NCBI RefSeq assembly: GCF_013337685.1
Contig: NZ_SUQN01000002.1
Location: 62,001-126,000 of the forward strand
Source of the DNA: Citrobacter gillenii
GTDB lineage: Bacteria > Pseudomonadota > Gammaproteobacteria > Enterobacterales > Enterobacteriaceae
Reading direction: 5' to 3'
DNA length: 64,000 nt
Shown here: in pieces, positions 37,182 through 49,262 of the stretch
Position numbering within the stretch: the first letter of the stretch is position 1
Layout: each line of letters opens with the position of its first letter
Notes under the pieces: generated by a model
What the model was told of the DNA's origin: nothing
The model's input: only the letters and a program-made list of their open reading frames with translations
Databases searched by the model: none
Translations under genes and position numbers: made by a program

Positions 37182-39068
37182 ATGTCTTTTAGCGAGTTTT
37201 ATCAACGATCTATCACTCAACCTGAGTCATTCTGGGCCGAGCAGGCCCAGCGTATTGACTGGCAGCAGCCGTTTACTCAGGTGCTGGACCATAGCCATCC
37301 GCCGTTTGCGCGCTGGTTTTGCGGTGGGACGACCAATCTGTGCCATAACGCCATTGACCGTTGGCTGGAGAAGCAGCCCGATGCGCTGGCGCTGATTGCT
37401 GTTTCCTCGGAAACCGAAGAAGAGCGCACGTTTACCTTTCGTCAGCTGTATGACGAAGTCAACGTGACGGCCGCTATTCTGCTGTCGCTAGGCGTGCAGC
37501 GCGGCGATCGGGTATTGGTGTACATGCCGATGATCGCCGAGGCACACATTACGCTGCTGGCCTGTGCACGCATTGGCGCGATCCACTCGGTGGTGTTCGG
37601 CGGCTTCGCCTCGCACAGCGTGGCGGCGCGAATCGACGATGCCCGACCGAAGGTCATCGTGTCGGCGGATGCCGGGGCGCGCGGGGGCAAGATCCTGCCG
37701 TATAAAAAGCTGCTCGATGAGGCTATTGACCAGGCGCAGCATCAGCCGCACCACGTGGTACTGGTCGATCGTGGGCTGGCGAGAATGGCGCGGGTCGAGG
37801 GGCGCGATCTCGATTTTGCCGCGCTGCGTCAGCAGCATCTCGGGGCGCGCGTGCCGGTGGTGTGGCTGGAGTCGAACGAAACCTCCTGCATACTTTACAC
37901 TTCCGGCACGACCGGCAAGCCGAAGGGCGTGCAGCGTGACGTTGGCGGCTATGCGGTGGCGCTGGCGACGTCGATGGAGACCATCTTTGGCGGCAAAGCG
38001 GGCGGCGTGTTCTTCTGTGCCTCGGATATCGGCTGGGTGGTCGGACACTCCTACATCGTTTATGCCCCGCTGCTGGCGGGGATGGCGACGGTGGTGTACG
38101 AAGGGCTGCCGACGTACCCGGACTGCGGTGTGTGGTGGAAGATTGTCGAAAAATATCAGGTCAGCAGAATGTTCTCAGCGCCGACCGCCATTCGCGTGCT
38201 GAAGAAGTTCCCGACCGCGCAGATCCGCAATCACGATCTCTCCTCGCTGGAGGTGCTGTATCTGGCGGGCGAGCCGCTGGATGAACCCACTGCGAGTTGG
38301 GTAACCCAAACACTGGGCGTGCCGGTGATCGACAACTACTGGCAGACTGAATCCGGTTGGCCGATTATGGCAATTGCCCGTGGCGTGGACGACAGGCCGT
38401 CGCGTCTGGGCAGCCCCGGTGTGCCGATGTATGGCTACAACGTGCAGTTGCTCAACGAAGTGACCGGTGAACCCTGCGAAGCGAACGAAAAGGGTATGCT
38501 GGTGATTGAAGGGCCGCTGCCACCGGGCTGTATTCAGACCATATGGGGCGATGACGAACGGTTTGTGAACACCTACTGGTCGCTGTTCTCCCGCCAGGTT
38601 TACGCCACCTTCGACTGGGGGATCCGCGACGCAGACGGCTATTACTTCATCTTAGGCCGCACCGATGATGTGATAAACGTGGCCGGACACCGGCTGGGCA
38701 CCCGTGAGATAGAGGAGAGTATTTCCAGCTATCCGAACGTCGCGGAAGTGGCGGTGGTCGGCGTGAAAGATGCGCTGAAAGGGCAGGTGGCGGTGGCGTT
38801 TGTTATCCCTAAACAGAGTGACAGTCTGGAAGACCGCGACATTGCGCATTCAGAAGAGAAGGCGATTATGGCGCTGGTGGACAGCCAGATTGGTAACTTT
38901 GGCCGTCCGGCACATGTCTGGTTTGTGTCACAACTGCCGAAGACGCGATCGGGCAAGATGCTAAGGCGTACGATCCAGGCGATCTGTGAAGGCCGCGATC
39001 CCGGCGATCTGACCACCATCGACGATCCCGCGTCGTTGCAGCAAATTCGCCAGGCAATCGAAGAATAA
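37182..39068 (+). CDS. prpE: Propionyl-CoA synthetase
   Basis: 628 residues, as E. coli PrpE. ANL-superfamily acyl-CoA synthetase that activates propionate via propionyl-AMP. Core motifs: SCILYTSGTTGKPKGVQRDV (P-loop), DNYWQTESGWPIM, and near the C-terminus PKTRSGKMLRR with the lysine that is acetylation-controlled in this family. Last gene of prpBCDE; a terminator follows and the lac genes run toward it. Confidence 0.95.
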   Translation: MSFSEFYQRSITQPESFWAEQAQRIDWQQPFTQVLDHSHPPFARWFCGGTTNLCHNAIDRWLEKQPDALALIAVSSETEEERTFTFRQLYDEVNVTAAILLSLGVQRGDRVLVYMPMIAEAHITLLACARIGAIHSVVFGGFASHSVAARIDDARPKVIVSADAGARGGKILPYKKLLDEAIDQAQHQPHHVVLVDRGLARMARVEGRDLDFAALRQQHLGARVPVVWLESNETSCILYTSGTTGKPKGVQRDVGGYAVALATSMETIFGGKAGGVFFCASDIGWVVGHSYIVYAPLLAGMATVVYEGLPTYPDCGVWWKIVEKYQVSRMFSAPTAIRVLKKFPTAQIRNHDLSSLEVLYLAGEPLDEPTASWVTQTLGVPVIDNYWQTESGWPIMAIARGVDDRPSRLGSPGVPMYGYNVQLLNEVTGEPCEANEKGMLVIEGPLPPGCIQTIWGDDERFVNTYWSLFSRQVYATFDWGIRDADGYYFILGRTDDVINVAGHRLGTREIEESISSYPNVAEVAVVGVKDALKGQVAVAFVIPKQSDSLEDRDIAHSEEKAIMALVDSQIGNFGRPAHVWFVSQLPKTRSGKMLRRTIQAICEGRDPGDLTTIDDPASLQQIRQAIEE

Positions 39069-39082
39069 TCCCCGTTAAACGG

Positions 39083-39113
39083 CCCGGTAGCGCGATGCTT
39101 ACCGGGCTTGTTA
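39083..39113. terminator. Terminator between prpE and lacY
   Basis: GCCCGGTA ... TACCGGGC (39083-39108) followed by TTGTTATT on the plus strand. It lies between convergent genes and may serve both. Confidence 0.7.
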
Positions 39114-39135
39114 TTACACCCTCTCAAACCCCGCG

Positions 39136-40389
39136 TTATAGCGCCGGGCTTTCCCGGCGACGCAGCAGAGACAACGGCCCCGGCCCGCTCAGTGTGAACA
39201 CCGAAATCAGCGTAAAAGTCAGCGCAATAATACCCAGCACCAGATACGCGCCATGGAAGCCAATGCTTTCGTACATATTGCCCGCCAGCACCGACATGAA
39301 AATCATCGCCAGCTGTTTGAAGAAACAGAAGCACACGAGGTAAATGGTGGCAGAAAACCGTACCTCAAACTGGCTGGTAATGTATTTGAAACAGCCGACG
39401 ATCAGGAACGGGATTTCAAACATATGCAGCGTTTTGAGGATGATGACCTCCAGCGCCGAGGTGGCGAATGATGAGCCGATAATACGTACCGACATAATCG
39501 CCCCGGCCAGCAGTAGAGCGTTCTTCCCACCAATACGGTTTACGATCAACGGCGCAAAGAACATGATCGAGGCGTTGAGTAATTCCCCCATGGTGGTGAC
39601 ATAGCCAAATACCCGCGTGCCTTGTTCACCGGTTGCAAAGAACGAGGTGAAGAAATTGGCAAACTGCTGGTCAAACACATCGTAGGTGCAGGACACGCCA
39701 ACCACGTACAGCGACAGGAACCACAGCTTTGGCTGCTTAAATAATTCCAGCGCCAGCTTCAGGCTAAAGGCAGAGTGGTTTGCACCGACGGCATTGGCGA
39801 CCTCTGCTGATGACGAGGTATCGGTGCGCGAGAAAAACAGCAGCAGGGCGAGGACTACCGCACAGCCAGAACCCAGCCAGAAGACAAATTCATTGTTGAT
39901 GGTAAACATAATGCCGACAATGGATGCGCACAATGCCCAGCCAACGCAGCCAAACATTCGCGCCCGGCCAAATTCAAAATTGCTGCGGCGACTGACTTTT
40001 TCAATATAAGCTTCAATCGCGGGCGCCCCGGCATTATAAATAAAGCCCAGGTAGATGCCACCGACAATCGAGCCTACTAAAATATTGAACTGTAATAATG
40101 GCCCAAACACGTAAATAAAGAACGGGGCAAACATCACCAGCATGCCAGTGATTATCCACAGCAGATGCTTACGCAGGCCGAGTTTATCAGATAGCAGACC
40201 AAATACCGGTTGGAACAGCAACGAAAACAGCGATATACAGGCGAAGATAATGCCGGTATCGCCTTTACTGATATGGTTGATATCATGTAACCAAATCGGG
40301 AAGAAAGGGAAATAAGCACCCATAATAAAAAAGTAAAAGAAGAAGAAAAAACCGAACATCCAGAAGTTAGTGTTTTTTAAATAATACAT
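39136..40389 (-). CDS. lacY: Lactose permease
   Basis: 417 residues, the length of E. coli LacY: proton-coupled galactoside symporter with 12 transmembrane helices. Functional residues are in place: helix IV Glu ([13 protein letters not shown]), helix V Arg and Cys ([20 protein letters not shown]), and Glu269 ([12 protein letters not shown]), Arg302 (MSVRIIGSS), His322 and Glu325 ([12 protein letters not shown]). Follows lacZ by 57 bases. No lacA follows: prpE ends 67 bases beyond. Confidence 0.96.
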   Translation of the reverse strand: MYYLKNTNFWMFGFFFFFYFFIMGAYFPFFPIWLHDINHISKGDTGIIFACISLFSLLFQPVFGLLSDKLGLRKHLLWIITGMLVMFAPFFIYVFGPLLQFNILVGSIVGGIYLGFIYNAGAPAIEAYIEKVSRRSNFEFGRARMFGCVGWALCASIVGIMFTINNEFVFWLGSGCAVVLALLLFFSRTDTSSSAEVANAVGANHSAFSLKLALELFKQPKLWFLSLYVVGVSCTYDVFDQQFANFFTSFFATGEQGTRVFGYVTTMGELLNASIMFFAPLIVNRIGGKNALLLAGAIMSVRIIGSSFATSALEVIILKTLHMFEIPFLIVGCFKYITSQFEVRFSATIYLVCFCFFKQLAMIFMSVLAGNMYESIGFHGAYLVLGIIALTFTLISVFTLSGPGPLSLLRRRESPAL

Positions 40390-40446
40390 AATAGACTTCC
40401 TCAGGCAAAATAAGGGCAGGTCGTAACCTGCCCATTATTATTATGT

Positions 40447-43562
<3,116 letters not shown>

Positions 43563-43568
43563 TAACTG

Positions 43569-43598
43569 AACATACGAGGATTGAGATTATCCTGTAAA
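43569..43598 (-). promoter_or_regulatory. lac promoter
   Basis: On the minus strand TTTACA, an 18-base spacer and TATGTT. Both hexamers and the spacing match the wild-type E. coli lac promoter. Confidence 0.92.
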
Positions 43599-43615
43599 GG
43601 ATGGGGTAGGTAATC

Positions 43616-43631
43616 AGTGAGCTGACTCACA
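43616..43631. promoter_or_regulatory. CRP-binding site of lacZY
   Basis: On the minus strand TGTGAGTCAGCTCACT, the TGTGA-N6-TCACA pattern, placed about 18 bases upstream of the -35 element as for class I activation of lac in E. coli. Confidence 0.9.
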
Positions 43632-43653
43632 GTAATTCAGCTCAGTAATAGCA

Positions 43654-43672
43654 GATGTGAGCGCTCGCTGTG
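43654..43672. promoter_or_regulatory. Possible upstream lac operator (O3-like)
   Basis: GATGTGAGCGCTCGCTGTGG has a perfect GAGCGCTC centre and one full TGTGAGCGC half-site, resembling the symmetric lac operator. It lies just after the lacI stop codon, where E. coli has O3, but about 110 bases from O1 instead of about 92. Confidence 0.6.
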
Positions 43673-43678
43673 GAAACG

Positions 43679-44758
43679 TTACAGCCGAGAAACCTGACGT
43701 GCCAGCTGCATCAGCGACTCCGCCAGCGCCTGCGGCGTTGCCTGTTGTCTGTTCGGGGGCAGCACCGTTTTACGCTCGACCAGCGTCACCGGCAGGAGTT
43801 GATTGCCGAGGCTCTCACCCCCCTGTGAAAGCTGCAGCAGTTTATCGACGCTGGTTTGCCCGAGCGTCGGAAAATCCTGCTTGATGGTCGTGAGTGGCGG
43901 GATATAACAGGAGCTGTCTTCGGTATCGTCGTAGCCAATCACCGAGATATCGGTCGCCACCCGCAGGCCGGACTCGCTGATGGCCCGCATCGCGCCCAGC
44001 GCCATTTGATCGTTGGCAACCAGCATGGCGGTCGGGATGACGCCGTCGTTCAGCATCTGCATGGTTTGTGTAAAGCCGGACATTGCGCTCCAGTCGCCTT
44101 CCAGTTCCGCGACGGGTTGCTGCTGATAGTGCGCCAGATACTTATGCCAGCCCGCATGCCGTAACCGCGCCGAGACTGAGCTGCGCGGTCCGGCCAGCAG
44201 GGCGATACGCTGATGCCCGTGCTGGACCAGGTGCTCAACGCCGAGGCGTGCGCCGTCATCATGGGAGAAAATCACGCTGTTAACCGGCGACTGGTCAGAG
44301 ACGTCCAGAAACAGCACCGGTACCGTACCGCAGGCGGCGGCGACGGCAATTGCGTCGTCTTCATCCAGCGGATAGTTGATGATAAGCCCGGTCACCCGCT
44401 GGGAGAGCAGGTTATGCACCGCTGCTTTGCAGGCGTCTACGCCGCTTCGCTCGACCATGGCGATCACCACGCTGGCCCCGGACTGGTCGGCACGGGATTT
44501 TATAGCCGCAACGATTTGCGAGGGCGCGTGCAGGGCAAGGTTCGCCGTCGCCACGCCAATCAATGGCGTTTGTTTACCGGCCAACTGCTGGGCAACGCGG
44601 TTGGGGATGTAATTGAGCTCCGCCATCGCGGCCTCAACTTTCTGACGGGTTTTGGCGGAAACGTGGCTGGCCTGATTCACGACGCGCGAGACGGTCTGGT
44701 AAGAGACACCTGCATGGTCTGCCACATCGTATAGCGTTACCGGTTTCACATTCTTCAC
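43679..44758 (-). CDS. lacI: Lactose operon repressor
   Basis: 359 residues (E. coli 360). LacI/GalR repressor; allolactose releases it from the operators. The helix-turn-helix TLYDVADHAGVSYQTVSRVV keeps the YQ..SR recognition residues of E. coli LacI, in agreement with the conserved operators. The hinge helix NRVAQQLAGKQ and the C-terminal leucine-rich tetramerisation helix (LAESLMQLARQVSRL) are present, so looping between operators should be possible. Confidence 0.96.
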   Translation of the reverse strand: MKNVKPVTLYDVADHAGVSYQTVSRVVNQASHVSAKTRQKVEAAMAELNYIPNRVAQQLAGKQTPLIGVATANLALHAPSQIVAAIKSRADQSGASVVIAMVERSGVDACKAAVHNLLSQRVTGLIINYPLDEDDAIAVAAACGTVPVLFLDVSDQSPVNSVIFSHDDGARLGVEHLVQHGHQRIALLAGPRSSVSARLRHAGWHKYLAHYQQQPVAELEGDWSAMSGFTQTMQMLNDGVIPTAMLVANDQMALGAMRAISESGLRVATDISVIGYDDTEDSSCYIPPLTTIKQDFPTLGQTSVDKLLQLSQGGESLGNQLLPVTLVERKTVLPPNRQQATPQALAESLMQLARQVSRL

Positions 44759-44923
44759 CCTTCATTACGTTATCTACGCGCTATCATGCCACAGCACGTA
44801 GGGTTTTGGCGTATTTGTGGTTGGGTTCTGCGAGGCGCATTCCAGGGCCAGTGACGCGTGATAGCGGGCATGGCGTCTTTATGCTTAACATGATGGCAGA
44901 ACGAGTAAAACAGTGAGGAAATC

Positions 44924-45532
44924 GTGAGCGACTCTGCGGCCCAGAACATTCTGTCTATCTACCGACGCCATGCTGATGCCTTTGCCAGCCAGCGTTCACG
45001 CACGCTGTTTGAGAAACCGTGGCTGGATAAGTTCATCGCGGTACTGGGCGGGAAGGGCAGTATTGTGGATATCGGCTGTGGGAATGGTCAGCCGATTGCC
45101 GGGTATTTTATCCGGCAAGGTTTTCACCTAACAGGAGTGGATGGTTCCGCGGCGATGCTGGCGCGCGCCCGGCAATCTTTTCCCGACCAGTGCTGGCTGG
45201 AGCAGGATATGCGTGAGCTCGCGCTTGATGGCACCTTTGATGGCCTGATTGCGTGGGACAGCTTTTTCCATTTACCCCAGCAGGACCAACACAGGATGTT
45301 TCCGATCTTTGACCAGCTCAGTCATCCCGGCAGCGCGCTGATGTTCACCAGCGGTACCGGAAACGGCATCGCAATGGGGCAATTTGAAGGTGAGCCGCTG
45401 TTTCATGCAAGCCTGGCGCCCGATGAGTACCGTGCATTGTTGTCCGCGCACGGCTTTGAGGTCATTGACGTGATCATGGAAGACCCACAGTGCACCGGGC
45501 ATACGGTGTGGCTGGCGCAAAAAAGAGGCTGA
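44924..45532 (+). CDS. Class I SAM-dependent methyltransferase
   Basis: 202 residues. SAM-binding motif I VDIGCGNGQPIAGYF, followed by GVDGSAAMLARARQSFPD (acidic ribose-binding loop) and LIAWDSFFHLPQQDQ. Starts with GTG at 44924, preceded by GAGGAA. Small-molecule methyltransferase type; the substrate is unknown. It converges on the GlxA-type regulator with 6 bases between the stop codons. Confidence 0.8.
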   Translation: MSDSAAQNILSIYRRHADAFASQRSRTLFEKPWLDKFIAVLGGKGSIVDIGCGNGQPIAGYFIRQGFHLTGVDGSAAMLARARQSFPDQCWLEQDMRELALDGTFDGLIAWDSFFHLPQQDQHRMFPIFDQLSHPGSALMFTSGTGNGIAMGQFEGEPLFHASLAPDEYRALLSAHGFEVIDVIMEDPQCTGHTVWLAQKRG

Positions 45533-45538
45533 GCCTGT

Positions 45539-46492
45539 TTACGCTGCGCCGCGGAAGGTCTTGCGCCATTCAGCCGGGCTGACGCCGAAGTGGGCTTTAA
45601 AATGCTGGCGCCAGGTGACCGGAGAGAGAAAACCGACCTGTTCAGCAATACGTTCGACGGGTAACGAACTGGACTCCAGCAGCTCCTGGCTGCGTCGCAG
45701 GCGCTCGGTAATAAGCCATTCGGCCACGCTTGACCCGGTGGCCTTCATAAAATGGCGGGTTAGGGTGCGACGGCTCATCATCACCCGCTGCGCCAGCGTG
45801 TCGAGGTTATGCTGCTCATGGAGGTGCTGGCGTAAATAATCGAGCAGGGTGTTAATGCGCTGATCCTGGGTATTTTTCGCCACCGGCTGCTCAATAAACT
45901 GCGCCTGTCCCCCTTCGCGGTGCGGTGGCACAATCATCCGTCGGGCAATCTGGTTCGCTACCGTGCTGCCAAAGTGCTGGCGAATGACGTACAAGCAGCA
46001 ATCCAGTGCGGCGGCGGTACCTGCCGAGGTAATAATACCGTCGTCATCAACGTACAGGGCGTTGATATCCAGACGCGCCGCCGGGAAGCGCGTCTGAAAA
46101 TCTTGCTCAAATTCCCAGTGCGTCGCGGCCCGCTTTCCGTCTAACAGGCCCGCGTAGCCGAGGACAAACGCGCCCAGACACAGCCCGACAATCTGTGCGC
46201 CGTTTTGCCGCGCGCAATTGAGGGCATTGAGCAGACCCTGCGGCGGGCGATGCCCGGTAGTGCCCCAGTAGGGGACCACCACAATATCGGCTGCCGTCAC
46301 CGCCTCATAACCGTGAGAGGCGGTGACGGAGAAGCCATCCTGCGAAGAGACGATGCCGGGATTTTCGGCGCATATCTGCACCTCAAAGCGCTTTTTCGCC
46401 GCCATTTTGTCACTGAAAATTATGCACGGCACCGAAAAATGAAACGGGCTGAAATCTTCCACGGCGACAATGGCGACGGTAAGCGGGCGCAT
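45539..46492 (-). CDS. GlxA-family transcriptional regulator (DJ-1/PfpI + AraC)
   Basis: 317 residues. The N-terminal DJ-1/PfpI-like domain (about 1-190) has its elbow at IVGLCLGAFVLGYAGLL, with cysteine but no proof of catalysis. The C-terminal AraC double helix-turn-helix lies at about 220-315 (LDTLAQRVMMSRRTLTRHFM, VERIAEQVGFLSPVTWRQHF, FGVSPAEWRKTF). It follows the metallo-hydrolase gene by 18 bases on the same strand, so they form an operon; it may regulate that gene. Confidence 0.83.
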   Translation of the reverse strand: MRPLTVAIVAVEDFSPFHFSVPCIIFSDKMAAKKRFEVQICAENPGIVSSQDGFSVTASHGYEAVTAADIVVVPYWGTTGHRPPQGLLNALNCARQNGAQIVGLCLGAFVLGYAGLLDGKRAATHWEFEQDFQTRFPAARLDINALYVDDDGIITSAGTAAALDCCLYVIRQHFGSTVANQIARRMIVPPHREGGQAQFIEQPVAKNTQDQRINTLLDYLRQHLHEQHNLDTLAQRVMMSRRTLTRHFMKATGSSVAEWLITERLRRSQELLESSSLPVERIAEQVGFLSPVTWRQHFKAHFGVSPAEWRKTFRGAA

Positions 46493-46510
46493 ACGATTCC
46501 TCTGTTGGCA

Positions 46511-47287
46511 TTAAAAGGTCAGGGTTTCCCCATCTTCCGGCACGTTGACGAATTGCGCAATCTGGTTGTCGAACGCATATTCTTTCAGCGCCGCGCGCGT
46601 CAGCAGGCAGTGGTTAATGGCTTCCATATGGGTCGCCACAATCTGCGCTTCAGGCAGCACAAAGTGGGTTTTTAGCACATCTTCCGCGCCCATAATGATC
46701 GGCCCAAAGCCGATGACGTGGGCAAAACCGGCGTTCAGTACCACGACATCAGGCTGGAAGGTCTGCATATTGGCCTCTACCTCATCGCGCCAGATAGTAT
46801 CGCCAACCAGATACAGCGTTTTTTCTGCTGCATGCTGGAAGATAACTCCGCAGGCGTCACCCAGGCGTTCTGCCATTTGCGGCACGGCGTAGGCGCGATC
46901 CGACCCGTGCTGGCCGCCGGTTTTACGCAGGGTGATGTCCCCCAGCGCGGTATTTTCTGTCAATACGCTCAGTTGGGTGAACCCCTGTCCTCGCAGCACC
47001 TGCGCATCCTGATCATTTTGTACGTAGATCGGCTTGTCTTTCGGCACAACGCGCGCGGCAACCTCATCCCAGTGATCTTCATGCAGATGGGTGACGATCA
47101 GCGCATCGACGTTAAGCAGGGTGTCGATGTCAACGGGCAGCTCCACGGTCGGATTGCGGATCTCTGCGCGCGCCGTTCCGGCAAAACCCGGATACGCACC
47201 TTTCGGGGCCAGCATTGGATCAACGAGGAAGGTCTTGCCGCCAAAGGTGATGTGCAGTGTGGCATTACGGATTTGCGTGATGTTCAT
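46511..47287 (-). CDS. UlaG-like metallo-beta-lactamase-fold hydrolase
   Basis: 258 residues. The metal-binding motif is THLHEDHWDEVA, with further ligands in GGQHGSDRAYAVP, LVGDTIWRD and ATHMEAINHC. Similar in type to L-ascorbate-6-phosphate lactonase and other MBL-fold hydrolases acting on small molecules; the substrate is unknown. The ATG at 47287 has GGAG 9 bases upstream; a longer in-frame extension is not supported. Confidence 0.8.
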   Translation of the reverse strand: MNITQIRNATLHITFGGKTFLVDPMLAPKGAYPGFAGTARAEIRNPTVELPVDIDTLLNVDALIVTHLHEDHWDEVAARVVPKDKPIYVQNDQDAQVLRGQGFTQLSVLTENTALGDITLRKTGGQHGSDRAYAVPQMAERLGDACGVIFQHAAEKTLYLVGDTIWRDEVEANMQTFQPDVVVLNAGFAHVIGFGPIIMGAEDVLKTHFVLPEAQIVATHMEAINHCLLTRAALKEYAFDNQIAQFVNVPEDGETLTF

Positions 47288-47570
47288 GGTGTTTGCTCCA
47301 CGTGTTGGGTCAGTGGTGTCATCCTGGAGTGTTGTCCAGAAGATGAATGTGGGCAAATGGGCGACTAGCGATGGGATTGGGCCAATCGCTGGGAAAATAA
47401 AGCCCTCCAGGTGAAAACTTGATATTTAAGCTGGGCACTTTTCCTAAAAAGCAATAGGAAAACGGTTACAAACTGAATATCACTGTGTCATTTATTTACA
47501 TTTTGTGCCTTTTAACCTAGTTTGCTCATTTTTTAACAGCCATGATGGGTTATGGAAAGTGGGGCTGCGG
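47288..47570. other. Promoter region of the cdi locus
   Basis: 283 bases between divergent transcripts. AT-rich in 47430-47530. It should contain the cdiBAI promoter; no confident hexamers or operator were read. Confidence 0.45.
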
Positions 47571-49250
47571 GTGAAGATCAGGGACGTCGGGATTACTTTT
47601 TTACTGTCAGGGTGGGCTCTGTCATTGACCATGACGGGGCACGCAGCGCCTTTATCACCTGCCGATCGCAGTTCAGTTCAGCAACAGCAGCAGCAATTAC
47701 TTGATGAGAACCAGCGTCAGCGCGAAGAGTTAGGCCGTAGCGTTGTCCTCCCTCAATCGGAAAAAGCAACGCTTCCTGCCACGCCCTCTGGGGCCTGTTT
47801 TACGACCTCTCGTATCGATATTGAGGGCGCAAGCCAGTTATCACCCAAAGCCGCCAGAAAACTAACCGCACCGTGGGTAAATCAGTGTCTGGACATCGCT
47901 CGCCTGACGGCGCTGACGAACGCGATTTCTGACTGGTACATCAGCCGCGGTTTTATCACCAGCCGTGCTTTTTTAACCGAGCAGGATCTCTCCTCCGGTG
48001 TGCTGCGCATTACGGTACTTGAGGGAAAATTGCAGGAGATTCGTCTCGAAGGTGTCCCGTCACGCACGCTGAAAATGACCTTTCCTGGGCTGGAAGGAAA
48101 GATTCTCAATCTGCGCGATATTGAACAGGGTATGGAGCAATTGAACCGGGTTCGCCAGACGCCGGTTGAAATAGAAATTTTACCTGGCAGCCAACAAGGC
48201 TTCTCGATAGTAAACCTGACGGCTGCGCCTGAATCGCCGCTTACTGGCTCAGTCAGTTTTGATAACAGCGGGCAAAAGAGTACCGGAACGGGGCAACTGA
48301 GCGGGGCGTTATTTGCCAATAACCCGTTCGGCCTGGCGGATAAATGGTTTATCAGCGGTGGACGCAGCAGCGATTTTTCCAGCAGTAAAGATGCGCAGAA
48401 CGTTGCCGCGGGCGTGAGCATTCCTTACGGCTACGGGCTATTTGATTACAACTACAGCTGGAGTAATTACCTCAGCACCATTGATAACAATGGCTATGCC
48501 TGGCGTTCAACTGGCGACAGCGAAACCCATCGTCTGACCGGCACCTGGGGGCTGTTTCGCAATGGTGATATCAAAACCGCGGCAGCGCTGGGCCTGACGC
48601 ATCGAATTAACCGTAACAAATTGAATGATGTCCTGCTGGAAACCAGTAGCCGCAAGCTTTCCAGTATTTCGCTGGGTATCAACCATACGCAAAAAATCGC
48701 CTCCGGCGTTGCCACGCTTAACCCCACGTTTACCCAGGGTGTGCCGTGGTTTGGCGCAGAGAATGACAATAATAAACAGGGTGATGTCCCGAAGGCCGAA
48801 TTTCGCAAATGGAGCGCTAGCGGCAGCTTTCAACGCCCATTGACAGAGAATCTGTGGTGGCTGAGCAGCGTCTATTTTCAGTGGTCACCGGACCGCCTTT
48901 ATGGCAGCGAGCGCCTGACGCTGGGCGGTGAAACGTCAGTACGTGGCTTTAAAGAACAATACATTTCCGGGGACAACGGCGGTTACTGGCGCAACGAAGT
49001 GAATTATTCGCTCTTTACGCTGCCGGTATTTGGGCAGATTGGCGCGATGGCGGCATTCGACGGCGGCTGGCTGAAACAGGATGGCGTTGATAGCTATGCC
49101 TCCGGCACGTTGTGGGGCGCTGCGCTGGGATTAACCAGTTCAGGGCGCTGGTTCTCCAGTCAGTTTACCGTTGGAACGCCGGTGAAGTACCCGGACTGGC
49201 TGGCACCGGATCATCTCAATATTTATTACCGCGTGGCCGTGGCATTTTAA
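47571..49250 (+). CDS. cdiB: CdiB, two-partner-secretion outer membrane transporter (ShlB/FhaC family)
   Basis: About 559 residues. Signal peptide VKIRDVGITFLLSGWALSLT to near GHAAPLS; an N-terminal Gln-rich alpha-helix; two POTRA domains (about 75-230: TSRIDIEGASQLSPKAARKL, AFLTEQDLSSGVLRITVLEG); then a 16-strand barrel with the lid-loop signature GGETSVRGFKEQYISGDNGG and a C-terminal aromatic residue (YYRVAVAF). It exports CdiA across the outer membrane. The start is uncertain: GTG at 47571 gives a good signal peptide, and an in-frame GTG at 47505 would add 22 residues. cdiA begins 12 bases after its stop. Confidence 0.88.
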   Translation: MKIRDVGITFLLSGWALSLTMTGHAAPLSPADRSSVQQQQQQLLDENQRQREELGRSVVLPQSEKATLPATPSGACFTTSRIDIEGASQLSPKAARKLTAPWVNQCLDIARLTALTNAISDWYISRGFITSRAFLTEQDLSSGVLRITVLEGKLQEIRLEGVPSRTLKMTFPGLEGKILNLRDIEQGMEQLNRVRQTPVEIEILPGSQQGFSIVNLTAAPESPLTGSVSFDNSGQKSTGTGQLSGALFANNPFGLADKWFISGGRSSDFSSSKDAQNVAAGVSIPYGYGLFDYNYSWSNYLSTIDNNGYAWRSTGDSETHRLTGTWGLFRNGDIKTAAALGLTHRINRNKLNDVLLETSSRKLSSISLGINHTQKIASGVATLNPTFTQGVPWFGAENDNNKQGDVPKAEFRKWSASGSFQRPLTENLWWLSSVYFQWSPDRLYGSERLTLGGETSVRGFKEQYISGDNGGYWRNEVNYSLFTLPVFGQIGAMAAFDGGWLKQDGVDSYASGTLWGAALGLTSSGRWFSSQFTVGTPVKYPDWLAPDHLNIYYRVAVAF

Positions 49251-49262
49251 GGAAGCAGGATA

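Noticed and set aside
34728..37220. An 830-codon open frame on the minus strand opposite prpC-prpD.
   Set aside because: It lies wholly antisense to two well-conserved prp genes and reads as low-complexity Arg/His/Gln-rich protein, typical of the complement of GC-rich codons. No ribosome-binding site or family feature.
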